Shown: in pieces, positions 34,148 through 44,446 of the stretch | How the letters are laid out: each line of letters begins with the position of its first letter | Numbering within the stretch: position 1 is the stretch's first letter | Program-made: the position numbers and the translations under genes | Notes under the pieces: model-generated | What the model was told of the DNA's origin: nothing | Database searches by the model: none | What the model saw: the letters and a program-made list of their open reading frames with translations, nothing else | Source: Parietaria judaica | Lineage: Eukaryota > Streptophyta > Magnoliopsida > Rosales > Urticaceae | DNA length: 64,000 nt | NCBI GenBank assembly: GCA_954871525.1 | Contig: OX940863.1 | Coordinates: 39,976,501 to 40,040,500 of the forward strand | Direction of reading: 5' to 3'

Positions 34148-36943
34148 TGTTGTTGGTGATTTTTGGTCATGGGAAAAACGAACCCCCGACAACTCAAAAT
34201 ACCCTTAGGAAGCAGAGGGACAACTCAGGGACTGCCCGGAGTAAAGAACGGACACGGGGAAAGACCGTGCAAGAAGTGTTCCTAGCCTTCGTATCGCCCC
34301 CGCGGCACGAAGGCCCCAACTTCTAAAGCCCCCGAAGCCCCCGTGCCGCCCCTGTGGCACGAGTTCCCCTTGCCCGAGAAGCCCCGAAAGCCCTCATGCC
34401 GCCCCTGCCAGGGCAGCCCCCGAAGCCCCCGTGTCGCGCCCAGCGGCACGGGTGCCCCTGCCTGGGAGCCGCCCGAGAAGCCCCCGTGCCGCCCCTGCGG
34501 CACGGGATTCCCCTGCCAAGGAGCCGCCCGAGCCCCCGTACCGCCCCCGCGGCACGGATGCCCATGCCAGGGCAGCCTCCCGAGTCTCTAGAGCCCCCGT
34601 GCTGCCGCCTGTGGCACGGGTGCCCCTACCAAGCAGCCTTCCCGAGCCTCCTGAGCCCCCGTGCTGCCCCCTGTGGCACGGGTGCCCCTGCCAAGCAGCC
34701 TTCCCGAGCCTTCTGAGCCCCCGTGCTGCCCCCTGTGGCACGGGTGCCCCTGCCAAGCAGCCTTCCCGAGCCTCTAGAGCCACCCAAGCTGAACCATCCG
34801 AACTCAAGGAGAACTCCACTCATGCCAAACACTTACTTAGCCTCCAAGGAACTCCCTAGGCCCCTAGGAATGACCCTTCTACCCCCAAGTACTTGCCTTA
34901 TCATGTGAGGATGCCCTCTCCCTCACAAATTACCCAAATACCTTTATGTGAGTCTTAATCACATGAATCACTCTCCCATTTCCCATTAACCCCCAAAATG
35001 CCCTTCATTACCCTCTCCTCATGGAAATCACTCCATATGCCCTCCATTATGGACCATAATGCCCTTGTGGGATGTCTTTTCACTTGGAAAGACTTCCTTA
35101 CCCCTAGACCTTCCAAAAGTCTATAGATACCACCCCATTTCACATGAATCAAGAGACATCTTCACTTGCCCTTACTATGCAAAAATCTCTCCTCCCCACA
35201 AAGAAACTTTGAATTCTCTCTTCTTATCTTCTCCTTACTATGCCGATTTCTCCCTAGATTTCAAGCTTGAAGGAAGTTCTCAAGATCTAAGCCTTGTCTT
35301 GCTCCTTTCTTCATAGAATCCGAGCAAGTAAGGAAGATCATTACCCGAGGGATTTCGGCCATCATTAGCCTCCCTTTCACCACCAAAAACACCCTCCCAT
35401 CTCCACCAAAAAACCGATTCCTCACCACCCCCAAGGGAGGTTTCGGTCACACCCAAAAAAACACCCTCCAAGGCCGACTTTTTTACACCACCCGTGTGAG
35501 ATCTCGGCCTCCATTAAGACGGGCGCTCCTCGCCGTCTAGCAAGGAGTCGGAAGCCCTCCCATCCGGTGAGGCCAAGTTGTCCTTAGCAACACCAACGAG
35601 CTCGCAATACCCAGTGCACATCAACTAAGTGCCGGGAGAGGCGGAAAGTGCAACTTCGCCTCGCCGAAGCTCTGCCCACAAAAAGGCGGCAATCTTCGCT
35701 CCTCGAAGCTCTCCCCCCTTTTTGCCATTTGTCCACGTGACAAGTTAGGCACCGCACCTCCGCTTAGGCGAAGCTCTGTCCCCGAAAGGCGGTGATCTTC
35801 GCTCCTCGAGGCTCTCCCCCTTTTTCCATTTGTCCACGAGACAAGTTAGGCACCGCACCTCCGCTTAGGCGAAGCTCTGCCCACATCGATAGCCGGTCCC
35901 CTAGACGGCTAAGGAGGCTCACCTTCGGCTTGCCGAAGCTCTGTCCACCTCGCGAGTCGGTCTTCGGACCACTTAAGCACCGCATCCTCGGCTCCTCCGA
36001 GGCTCTGCCTCATGTGCGGGCTATTCTTCTAGAATAGTCCGTCCCCAGCCCCTTCATATCTTACCCGAAGTACCGCTTCAAACCCTCGGGGTCTATTAGC
36101 GGATCTAGTACCACTATATCCGCTAACCCCCATTTATCACCTAAAAGCGAACTATGTAACGGCTTGATCCCTGAGGTAGGGTACGTAGGCAACCCGTAAT
36201 TAACGAGGCGAGCACATCCATAATAATAAACAACCCCCCTAAGCCCCCCGGGGCTAAGGGCCAAGGCCCCCCGACGACAGACAAAGGGTACGCCGAGCCG
36301 GGAATCTTATTCCCATCAACGCTCTAAGTACCTAGCCACCTCTCGACGACAAGACGAAGGGTACGCCGAGCCAGGAATCTTATTCCCATCAACGCTCTAA
36401 GTACCTAGCCACCTCCCGACGACAAGACGAAGGGTGCGCCGAGCCGGGAATCTTCTTCCCATCAACGCTCTAAGTACCTAGCCACCTTCCGACGACAAGA
36501 CGAAGGGTACGCCGAGCCGGGAATCCTATCCCCATTAACGCTCTGGTACCTAGCCACCACCCACAGACGACCAAGGGGTACGTGGAGCCGAGAATCCTAT
36601 TCTCGTCAACGCTCACGTGTCGAACCTCCCACAGACGACGGCTCTAGGGTGTGACGGGCCGGAAATCCTATTCTTATCAACGTCCGCACGCTTGGCCACC
36701 TCGAAGACCACGGCGTAACAGGCCGGGAATCCTATTCCTGACAAGGCCCAAGCGCTCAGCCTCTCTAACAGGAGAGAGGAGGAAGCGGGGATAGCAGCTA
36801 GGCACCGTAGAATCTTAGTCCAGGTGCGGGAGCAGCGAAGACCCGAGGAATCTCCTAGTTACTTCCCACCGCGCGGTCACCGGGTCTGGCCCGGGATCAG
36901 ACATGCGGCCGGGATAATTGTCGTCCCTAAAACACGGACAACA
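34148..36943 (+). repeat. Element C 3' LTR (2796 bp)
   Basis: Starts TGTTGTTGGTG and ends GACAACA; it contains the second hairpin-repeat cluster and the pyrimidine-rich block. Its final ~1 kb, including the 72-bp repeats, has no partner in the truncated 5' LTR. Confidence 0.9.
36272..36740. repeat. 72-73-bp tandem repeats in the C 3' LTR
   Basis: Units begin CGACGACAAGACGAAGGGT at 36272, 36344, 36417 and 36490, followed by GCCGAGCCGGGAATC and CATCAACGCTCTAAGTACC. Two or three decayed units continue to about 36740. They lie in the LTR part that would be transcribed as R/U5. Confidence 0.85.
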
Positions 36944-37156
36944 AGTTGTAATCTAGGATTTAGAAGAAAACTCTAGAATGTTGTACTTCCTCTATATAAA
37001 GGGGTGATGTGGTGTTGTAAACTTGCAAGAATCAATAAACAAAAAAATTCTATCAAAACACTCTCCACTCTGCTCCCTCAAACACTATCCACTACAAACT
37101 GTCTATCTTAGAAAATCACCCACCAAATAAACATATTCCGCACAATATAACCATCA
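36944..37156 (+). repeat. Element B 3' LTR, right part
   Basis: After the duplicated AGTTG, sequence continues TAATCTAGGATTTAGAAG exactly as in the 5' LTR at 9653. It includes the TATATAAA box near 36992 and ends ..CCGCACA..CCATCA. Confidence 0.9.
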
Positions 37157-37465
37157 ATGTTTGGGAGGTTTCTAGGATTCCTTATATCAATGTGGTCCGT
37201 TATTTTGAATTTTTTTATTAATGATTATTCAAGAACTACACTTTATCCGTTGAAAAATAATCACATCACGATTTTTTGCCAATTTCGACAAATAATTATT
37301 ACTCAATTCCGGATATGCATTAAACATATTCGATTTGGCAATGGGACCGAATACTTTAGCCAAGCTTTATCACCATTCCTTATAAAGAAGGGTGTTATTC
37401 ACGACTCATGAGTCAGCATGTAACGGAACACCACAGCAAAATAGCATTGCCAAGAGAAGAAAAAA
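37157..37465 (+). pseudogene. Isolated Ty1/copia integrase fragment
   Basis: Reads FINDYSRTTLYPLKNN, then IKHIRFGNGTEYFSQALSPFL and, after a stop, CNGTPQQNSIAKR. This is the copia integrase core with N replacing the usual D in RxDNGTEY. It is more diverged than A or B and has no linked RT or LTR, so it is an old relic next to the B insertion. Confidence 0.75.
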
Positions 37466-38840
37466 AAAACCCGTCATTTTCTACAAGTAACTCCGGCCCT
37501 CCTATTCGAAAAAAAGTTCCAAAATTCGATTAGAGAGAAACTGTTCTTCTTACAGCCAGAAATCTGCAAATAAAATAAATTTTGGGGTAAATTTTGAGAT
37601 GAATAGAAGTTGGTGGGTAATAGTGTCAATTTGGATAATGTTGAGAACACAGGGGTGAATCACAAGAATGACCTTATTTGGGTTTTGGTAGAGGTTTCTA
37701 CCCTCGGTACTGTTCACTTTATCATTCCATACCCTTCATTAAACGAAGTGGGCCCGCAAGTGAGGTTAAAAGTAAATTTCACTCCCCTCTTATTTTATTA
37801 TATCTTTCTCTCGTTTCTCTTTCTCTCTCCTCTTATTTTATTATATTTTTTACGCGCTTTTTTTCCTCTCTCCTCTTATTGTATTAGTTTTTCTTCGTGC
37901 GAACTTTCTCCATCTTCCTTCTTTATTATTATTTTTCCCGCGTTGTTCGTCTGCTCGCCTTCTTCTCCGATTGACCAGTAGTAGAAGCCCTAAGCTCCTC
38001 TTCTCTCTTCGATGATTTGCCATTTTTTCCCTTTATCTCCTACGCTGCCCACTCAACGTTCGGTTCTCGTTCTTTTGCATTACGTAGCATCAACTTTCAC
38101 GTCGAACGGCTCGTTTAAACTTGAAACTTTCACGTTTATTATTATAGCGGTAGAACTTGTATATTAGCGGTAAATTACAGAACTTTAGCTCAATGCTACA
38201 CTATATTGTTTCAATATAACAGCTACAAGACATTATTATAACGTAGCGGTAGGATGTATCGTGATAATATAGCGGTATCGTACAACGTTACTGTATTAAC
38301 CGCTATCGGTAATATACAACGGGGTGTAAATAGATAGCTAGAGGCGATTCTAAAAAAATAGCGGTAATGCATTATATATTCAGACCAACGGCGAACTGCT
38401 AGCGGTATACTGTGAACGGAGCGTAAATAGATAGCGGTATTACTGTAATAGGTACAGAACCAACCCTACACTCGTTCTTCTTCGTAAACCACGCAGTATC
38501 GTATATTGCATGTAAAATAACATTATTATAACGTAGCGGTAGGATGTATCGTGATGATAAATCATATAGAGGTATCGTACAACGTTACGGTATTACAAAA
38601 TTTAAGCTCAATATTACACAATATTGTTTCAATATAACCGCTATATGACATTGTGTATAGCTTAGCGGTATATTGTATCATGATATAATTATTATAGCGA
38701 TATCGTATAATGTTACAGTATTTGAATTTCAGGTTTGATTCCTTTCCGTTTTCTTGATGTCTCCGCACTTGGTGAGCGTCAGTTGTGGAGGAAAGTAGAT
38801 ATACGATGCTTATATGTGGCGGTGGCTTGGAGACTGAGAC
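37466..38840 (+). other. MULE 5' non-coding region
   Basis: No ORF with a recognisable domain. 37780-37980 is strongly CT-rich with TATTTTATTATAT words. 38100-38720 carries the TAGCGGTA motif cluster. The MULE's left terminus should lie in or near this interval, but I could not identify a TIR or TSD. Confidence 0.55.
38145..38670 (+). promoter_or_regulatory. Cluster of nine TAGCGGTA motifs upstream of the MULE transposase
   Basis: Exact TAGCGGTA at 38145, 38165, 38244, 38270, 38359, 38400, 38432, 38534 and 38663, all in the same orientation. A longer phrase, ATTATAACGTAGCGGTAGGA, occurs at 38233 and again at 38523, with a decayed third copy near 38655. Random expectation for an 8-mer is about one per 65 kb per strand. 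The same word recurs downstream of the gene (60364, 60386, 60499) and in the 640-bp array. Confidence 0.75.
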
Positions 38841-39388
38841 ATGGCAACTTGTATTCAGGTTGAAGCGTCTACATTTGATGGATATGCTGATTTGAAAGAG
38901 CTTATATACGTGCGTCTTAAAATTTCAAGGCAGCATGATTTGAAGGTAACTTATAAACCTTCTGACAGTAGCCAACCGCTAGCCCTTGGAAACGATTCAG
39001 ACCTGACAGCGTATCTGTGGGACGCCGATGGGTCGGCGTGGTTGGATCAATTATACATCGGTCTACTGGCAAAAGAAGGTCATGAAGTCGAAAGAGAACG
39101 GGTCGTTCAGTCCAGCGCGCCTGCTGATATGCAAGAAGATGGCCCGACTGATATGCAAGAAGATCGCCCGACTGATGTGCCAGATTATCATCCGACTGAT
39201 ACGCCAGAAGCTCACCCGACTGATATGCCAGAAGCTAGCTGTAATGGTGAAGATGTGATATTGTCACAATTCAGAGGGATGGCGAATTGTTTTTTGGCAT
39301 CAAATTCGTGTGGTCTGAGCATTGATGAAGGACAACTCCCGGTAGTTGGTTTTCACGACGGTATGAATGTCGTACTTGGTCAGGTGTT
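38841..39388 (+). pseudogene. MULE transposase, N-terminal part
   Basis: ATG start in the context GAGACATGGCAAC. Residues 1-75 form a ubiquitin-like/PB1-like fold typical of plant MuDR-type transposases (DGYADLKELIYVRL, then LGNDSDLTAYLWD). Residues about 93-132 are five 8-residue repeats of the form PTDMPEAS. The piece ends HDGMNVVLGQVF, where element A3 is inserted. Joining 39388 to 58345 keeps the frame and gives the expected VF-x-SK-x-EL spacing, so this is one gene with 58345-60251. Confidence 0.85.
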
Positions 39389-42067
39389 TGTTGGACATGT
39401 GTCCTTAAACAAGTTGTTTTAACCCATTTGTAAAAGATTATGACTTGTCGTTGAATAAAAATGATACTTATTATGTTAATCTTATTATAGTTTCTGGTAG
39501 AGTAAAATAGAATGTTTGATCCATAGTTCATAATGGAATGCAATTATGTTATTATCATCACACCCGAGTCAATGTGAGGAAGAATTGATAATCATAATAA
39601 ATGAACTTAAAGTGTCCGTGACCTGATTAACTGGGTGGGAGCTCATTAATCGAATAAGGTCATTAATGTGACTAAGTGATATAATCCTATTCTGGATTAA
39701 GTGTGTGTCACACTCACTAGAAGTGCATTAAGTATGAAGTGTCTTCATACTGGACTGGACCTGACTTAAACTCCGGAAGTTATCATATAAGACCGTCACT
39801 GATAACTTGGAGTTGAGTCACTAGTAGATGATCAAATAGATATTCGATCTAAGTCCTGAGTGATCTTGAGTCTGAGCTGCTGGCTTGATTGTTCTTTGAT
39901 TTAACCGTTAAAGAACACGAAATATTACCGCTGTTCCCAACACTATTATTTTGGGAACATGATAGTCAGTAGTAAAGGTAGCTTGATCATAGATATGGGC
40001 ATCACACAGCTCTCTTCAGAGTCAAGATGATTCCCTTAATTGTCGATGGTGAGAAGTGAGAAAGACCCATGGCCAGCTTATGACTCGTAATCATAAGTGG
40101 GTCGCTCACAATATTGCCGACTGAGTTAAGGATGAAAATGCATTGAGGGGCAATACGGTAATACCGCCTGCTCATGTGTGGATCATCAAGTGAAAGATCA
40201 ATAACCCGAATTTGATTGTATCAATGGACACCTTGCTATAAAAGGGAATAATATATACTGTATCACTAAAGAGTGCAGCCTCGGGTTTATGGTGGAATAA
40301 CACAGAGGTTAACGAACTTCTAGCAGTTCGTTGGAGCTTTAGTGATATGGGTCCATGGTCCTCATGATAGCTCCGGAACGGATGATACGTACGTGATTAA
40401 ATATTCGTTTGTTTAATCATTTGACAGGATTTATAAAAACTGAAGTCTGTGTCAGATTTTGGATAGTTTTACCGCGGCAAAAGTACCAAAGTTTGGTACC
40501 GGAAATTTAACTATCAAAAGATGAATGAATTGAATTTTGTCATCAACTGGAAAGTTGTAGAAAATTTAATTCTGTGCAATTTATCTTTTTGAACCGAGTC
40601 AATCAGACTGATGGTTTATGATTTATAGATTTAATGAGTTTAACCTAAAGTTTTGGGTTGCATTAATTAAATCACGTGTCACAAATAAAATAGTGGGTTT
40701 GTCCCATGACATTTTAATGTGTGATATGAGAGAGAAGAAATTATAATATAATTTAATTATTTGGATTTAATTATTAATAGGATTTATTCTGGATTATTAA
40801 TAATTAATTAATAATTAATAGATTTATATTATATATTAATATATATGAAAGGTTGCACGCAACGTTTGTACGTGACCAAAAATATGTGAGATTGTATAAA
40901 TCAGATTCACATATTTTTATATATTAATAATATAAATATATATATAAAAAAGAAAAGTGATGTTGCATGGGATTGCGTGCCAAGCTTTGTACGCGTGATT
41001 CCTGTTATGCAACTATTGCATATTTGCGGCAAAAGTACCTACTGTTTAGGTATTTGAGAAAAAACCGTTAAATTAATTTAATTCATTGGATTGGTTTAAG
41101 ATTTAATCTTGACCATTGGATTGGAAATTAATATTTTATTTATTTAAAAGTTAATTTCGAAATTGATAAATAATAAAAACTTAGTGACCAAGTTTGGTGG
41201 TTGAGAAAATCTCTCAGTCAATATAATCCATTGGATCAATCTAGATTTAATCTGGACTGTTGGATTAGATTTAATTTATTATTTAAAATTTGAAAAAAAA
41301 TCCTAGGATTAATCTGAGCCAATCGTTTTCGACCAATCAGATGATCCGGATGGAGGGAATTTCTCACAGATGGTTGGAATTGAACTCTATAAATAGGGAG
41401 CTCATTCCACACTTTTCTTCACACCTTCAGAGCTTAAAATTTCGTGACCCCTTATTAGGGGATGCGGAAATTGATTCTTCTCTCTCCCCCCGGTTCGGCT
41501 TTGTGAGATCTTTTCTCCGGTAGCTTCAAAAGAACCATCAGTTAAATATTTGTCAGAGTCCTGTCATCGAAGCCCACGCTTCGGTACGTGGATTCCAGAA
41601 GAATATCCCGGAAGATTACGGGAGTTTCCCTAGCACCGGCGGAGCCCTGCCAAAGTCCGAACGCGCAGCCGGAAGTGGTTAATGAGGTACGGCCTTAGGC
41701 ATTGGGTCAATAAATGCAAAATTTCTTTTATTGTATTTATTTATTTTCCATAGACATTAGATTTAATAATGTTGTTATGAAATTAATTGTGATAATTAAA
41801 TTGCCAATTATTTATCCGATCGCTTTATCCAAATTACTCGATGTCAGTGCGTTGTTACGGAGTAACTATTCCGATTAAAAATTATTTTAAAAGTTACCCG
41901 GATGGACTGATGAGAGCGGAATATTCGAGGTAATTTGGACGGGACGTTAAACGTGATTTTTAATGAATTTGCAATCAAAGTTATTTTGTTATTTTTAAGG
42001 AATATTGGCATAATAGCCAGATCCAATTTCCAACAAATGGTATAATAGCTAGATAATTTTCTCAACA
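39389..42067 (+). repeat. A3 5' LTR (2.68 kb)
   Basis: TGTTGGACATGTGTCC...CTCAACA. The TATA box (TATAAATAG) is at 41388-41396. The last ~200 bp differs from the A1/A2 LTRs, so A3 belongs to a diverged subfamily. It is followed not by a PBS but by GAGTT and MULE coding sequence. Confidence 0.8.
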
Positions 42068-42572
42068 GAGTTTTCATCAAAGTCGTAATTGAAAAAATTT
42101 CTGACCGAGGGTGTTTTCAAGGGATCCTTCGAGTTGAGATCAGTTAAGTCTACACCAAGATTATACTCAGTCAGATGCCTAAATCGGAAATGCACGTGGA
42201 GGATGCGTGCAGCGCAGATTAGGAACTGTAACACGTTCACCGTACGGAGATATGATGCCACCCACACTTGTTCCGTTGCCAGCCGAAAAGATGGCCATCG
42301 ACAGGCCACTTCGTCGTATCTCGCCATCCTGATCTCTAATACATTCCATGGCTTGAAACTACTTCCAAATGCGAAATTGATTCAGCATTTTCTGTCAAGT
42401 AGCGGTATCAAGGTCAGTTCTTGGAAGGCATGGCGTGCGAGGTGTAACGCCATTGACATGGTGAAAGGTACCCTGGCTCAGAATTATGAGTTTTTACCGG
42501 ATTATTTTTATATGGTTGAAAAAGAAAACCTGGGTTCCCGTACCGCGATTAAGATTACCGAGAAAGGCCATT
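42068..42572 (+). pseudogene. Duplicated MULE transposase segment inside A3
   Basis: 505 bp corresponding base for base, without indels, to 58340-58844. It encodes the MuDR zinc-binding region (FKGSFELRSVKSTPRLYSVRC, CTWRMRAAQIRN, FTVRRYDATHTCS). It starts at the TSD-like GAGTT next to the LTR and ends inside the codon series ITEKGH, where A3 leader sequence begins (TTATTTGATGAATTATTAAT). It replaces the PBS and roughly the first 50 bp of the leader. Confidence 0.9.
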
Positions 42573-44446
42573 ATTTGATGAATTATTAATTTTAAAATTG
42601 AAATTTTGAATTTCTGGATTTTTAAAATTAATTTAAAATACCCGATCCAAAATATTTGGACCGGATATGAATTAGGGTTTCTTTTTCGCAACCCTAACCA
42701 ATCGGCCAGGGCCGAAGGGGAAAAGCCCAGGGCTGTTTGCATAGCCCTGATGGGCCAAAAATCCTGCTGGGCCATTGGGCTCAGCCAGCCCGCAAGCCAC
42801 CAGCCCAAGGCATGACCGAGAGGCCCTGAGCGCGTGGCAGCCAATCGCTGGCATCACGCCTGGGCGAAACCCATGCGCTGGGCTTTGGGCATGGTCTCGG
42901 TGATGGGCCTAGGCTCGTCCCTGGGCCTGGGCGTCCCTGGCTGGTGCTGTCCCAGCTCATTCCAAGGGGTGGGCATGACCCAATCCGCGGACACGTGGGC
43001 CCGGGTTTTAACCCGGATGGCCCACGTGTTTATTTTTTAAATAAGGGTAAGAATTTTAATCCGACCCAAAACCCGTGGATTAATTAATTTTATTTTTAAA
43101 ATTGAGATTTATGAATTAAAATTAATTATGTTTGATTAATTAATTAAAATTAAAATATGGATGTTATTTTTGATAAATAACATTGTCTTATATTAATAAA
43201 TAAATAAATTAAAATATGGATGTTATTTTTTATAAATAACATTGTCTTATTTTAATAAATTAAAATATGGATGTTATTTCTTGATAAATAACATTGTCTT
43301 ATTTTATAATTCATAAATTAAAATATGGATGATAATTCTTTTTAGAATGATATCATTGGCTTATTTTATATTTCATAAATAATTATTAATGGCTTAAATA
43401 TGAATGATAATTCTTTTGAGAATAAGTATCATTGACATATTTTAAAGATTCATCATAGATATAATTTGTTAGAACCTATTTTCATAACATTGCGAACATA
43501 TTCGCTGAATATTATTAATATGTCGGAATTGGAATAGATATAAATAATGAGCAATAAAGAAGATTTATTTATTATTAGTCGGAAAAATCTCAACCGTACA
43601 ATCTTGCCTAAGGAAGAGGGAATCAAAAGTGGGGCCGGTTCACCATCCACTTCTGGGTGACCGGTTGGAACCCCTCCCATCGACCTGGAGAGCGTACGTG
43701 TTGACCTATCACTACCGATGAAGTAATAAATAAATAACTAGGCTTATTAGATATTACCTTGGTAATTATAATGCCTTAATATAAACCTTTTAATGTGTCA
43801 TTAAATAGAGTTTACAATAAGTTTTAAATAACTTAGAAATAAAAAAAAAACGTTATTTTCTAAAAAACAATAGCAAGTATAGAATAAAGTATAAAAGGTC
43901 TCCATTATTACTGTCACAAGGTCTGCTGACCACACCGCCTCGAGTCACCCTAGTGTGTCCATTCCCCAAGGAAGGTGTGCTTGTGGAAGGTTTGACATCG
44001 TGATAGTTCCAAAAGAATATGGGGACGGAGGAATCTTGGAAATGGACTGCGAGTCACCCTAGTGTGACCATTCCCCAAGGATGACGTTTCCAAGAGGATC
44101 CCGAGAACCGAAAATAATGGGTTAAGCTTGCACGGAAGTTGGTGCTTCCCGACCTTCTATGGTGATAGTTAATAATCATGAGGAACTTTGGTAGTTCTTT
44201 GAATATTAATTGAGTTTATGACTTAAACTCAGTTTAACCAAACTACACGGTTGATACCGCGAGTCATCTTAGAGTGACCACGCCATTAAGGACGGCAACG
44301 ACGTGTACAGTCGGTTAAATTATCACGAAATAGTTATTGGGTTTATTTAACGTTTTCCCGGAACATGTTTTCATCATGTAACTATTTCAAACCTATAATT
44401 TAAAACATTCTATCTATAATAAAGTTTAATAAGTTTCTTATTCAAT
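42573..44446 (+). other. A3 leader region
   Basis: Homologous in inverse orientation to the A1 and A2 leaders: GC-rich block (42700-43020), AT-rich repeats (43130-43440), and three inverted-repeat motifs GTCAC..CTAG..GTGAC (43944-43959, 44053-44068, 44263-44278). No coding sequence is visible. Confidence 0.7.

Larger units (their letters stand above)
22506..36943 (+). mobile_element. Element C: non-autonomous Ty3/gypsy element of the Tat lineage
   Basis: Bounded by TGTTGTTGGTG (22506) and ..GACAACA (36943), with target duplication AGTTG (22501-22505 and 36944-36948) inside the B LTR. It has a 3' LTR of 2796 bp, a PPT, a Tat-type gag and an antisense ORF upstream of the 3' LTR. No protease, RT, RNase H or integrase is recognisable. 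The 5' LTR has lost its last ~1.3 kb and the PBS. Without its nested solo LTR it is about 10.8 kb. Confidence 0.85.
9458..37156 (+). mobile_element. Element B: Ty1/copia retrotransposon, Tork-like, split by nested insertions
   Basis: A copia element with two ~400-bp LTRs, a PBS, gag, protease, integrase, RT, RNase H and PPT in the correct order. It is interrupted in pol by block A2 (12343-21153) and in the 3' LTR by element C (22506-36943). The two halves of the 3' LTR (195 + about 208 bp) sum to the 5' LTR length of 401 bp, which confirms the reconstruction. About 400 bp of pol is missing where A2 sits. I could not find a target duplication at the outer ends (GGATG on the left, ATGTT on the right), so the flanks may be rearranged. 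Confidence 0.85.

Noticed and set aside
9458..37156. Target duplication for element B
   Set aside because: Flanks GGATG and ATGTT (or ATATA with the alternative LTR end) do not match; I do not claim one.
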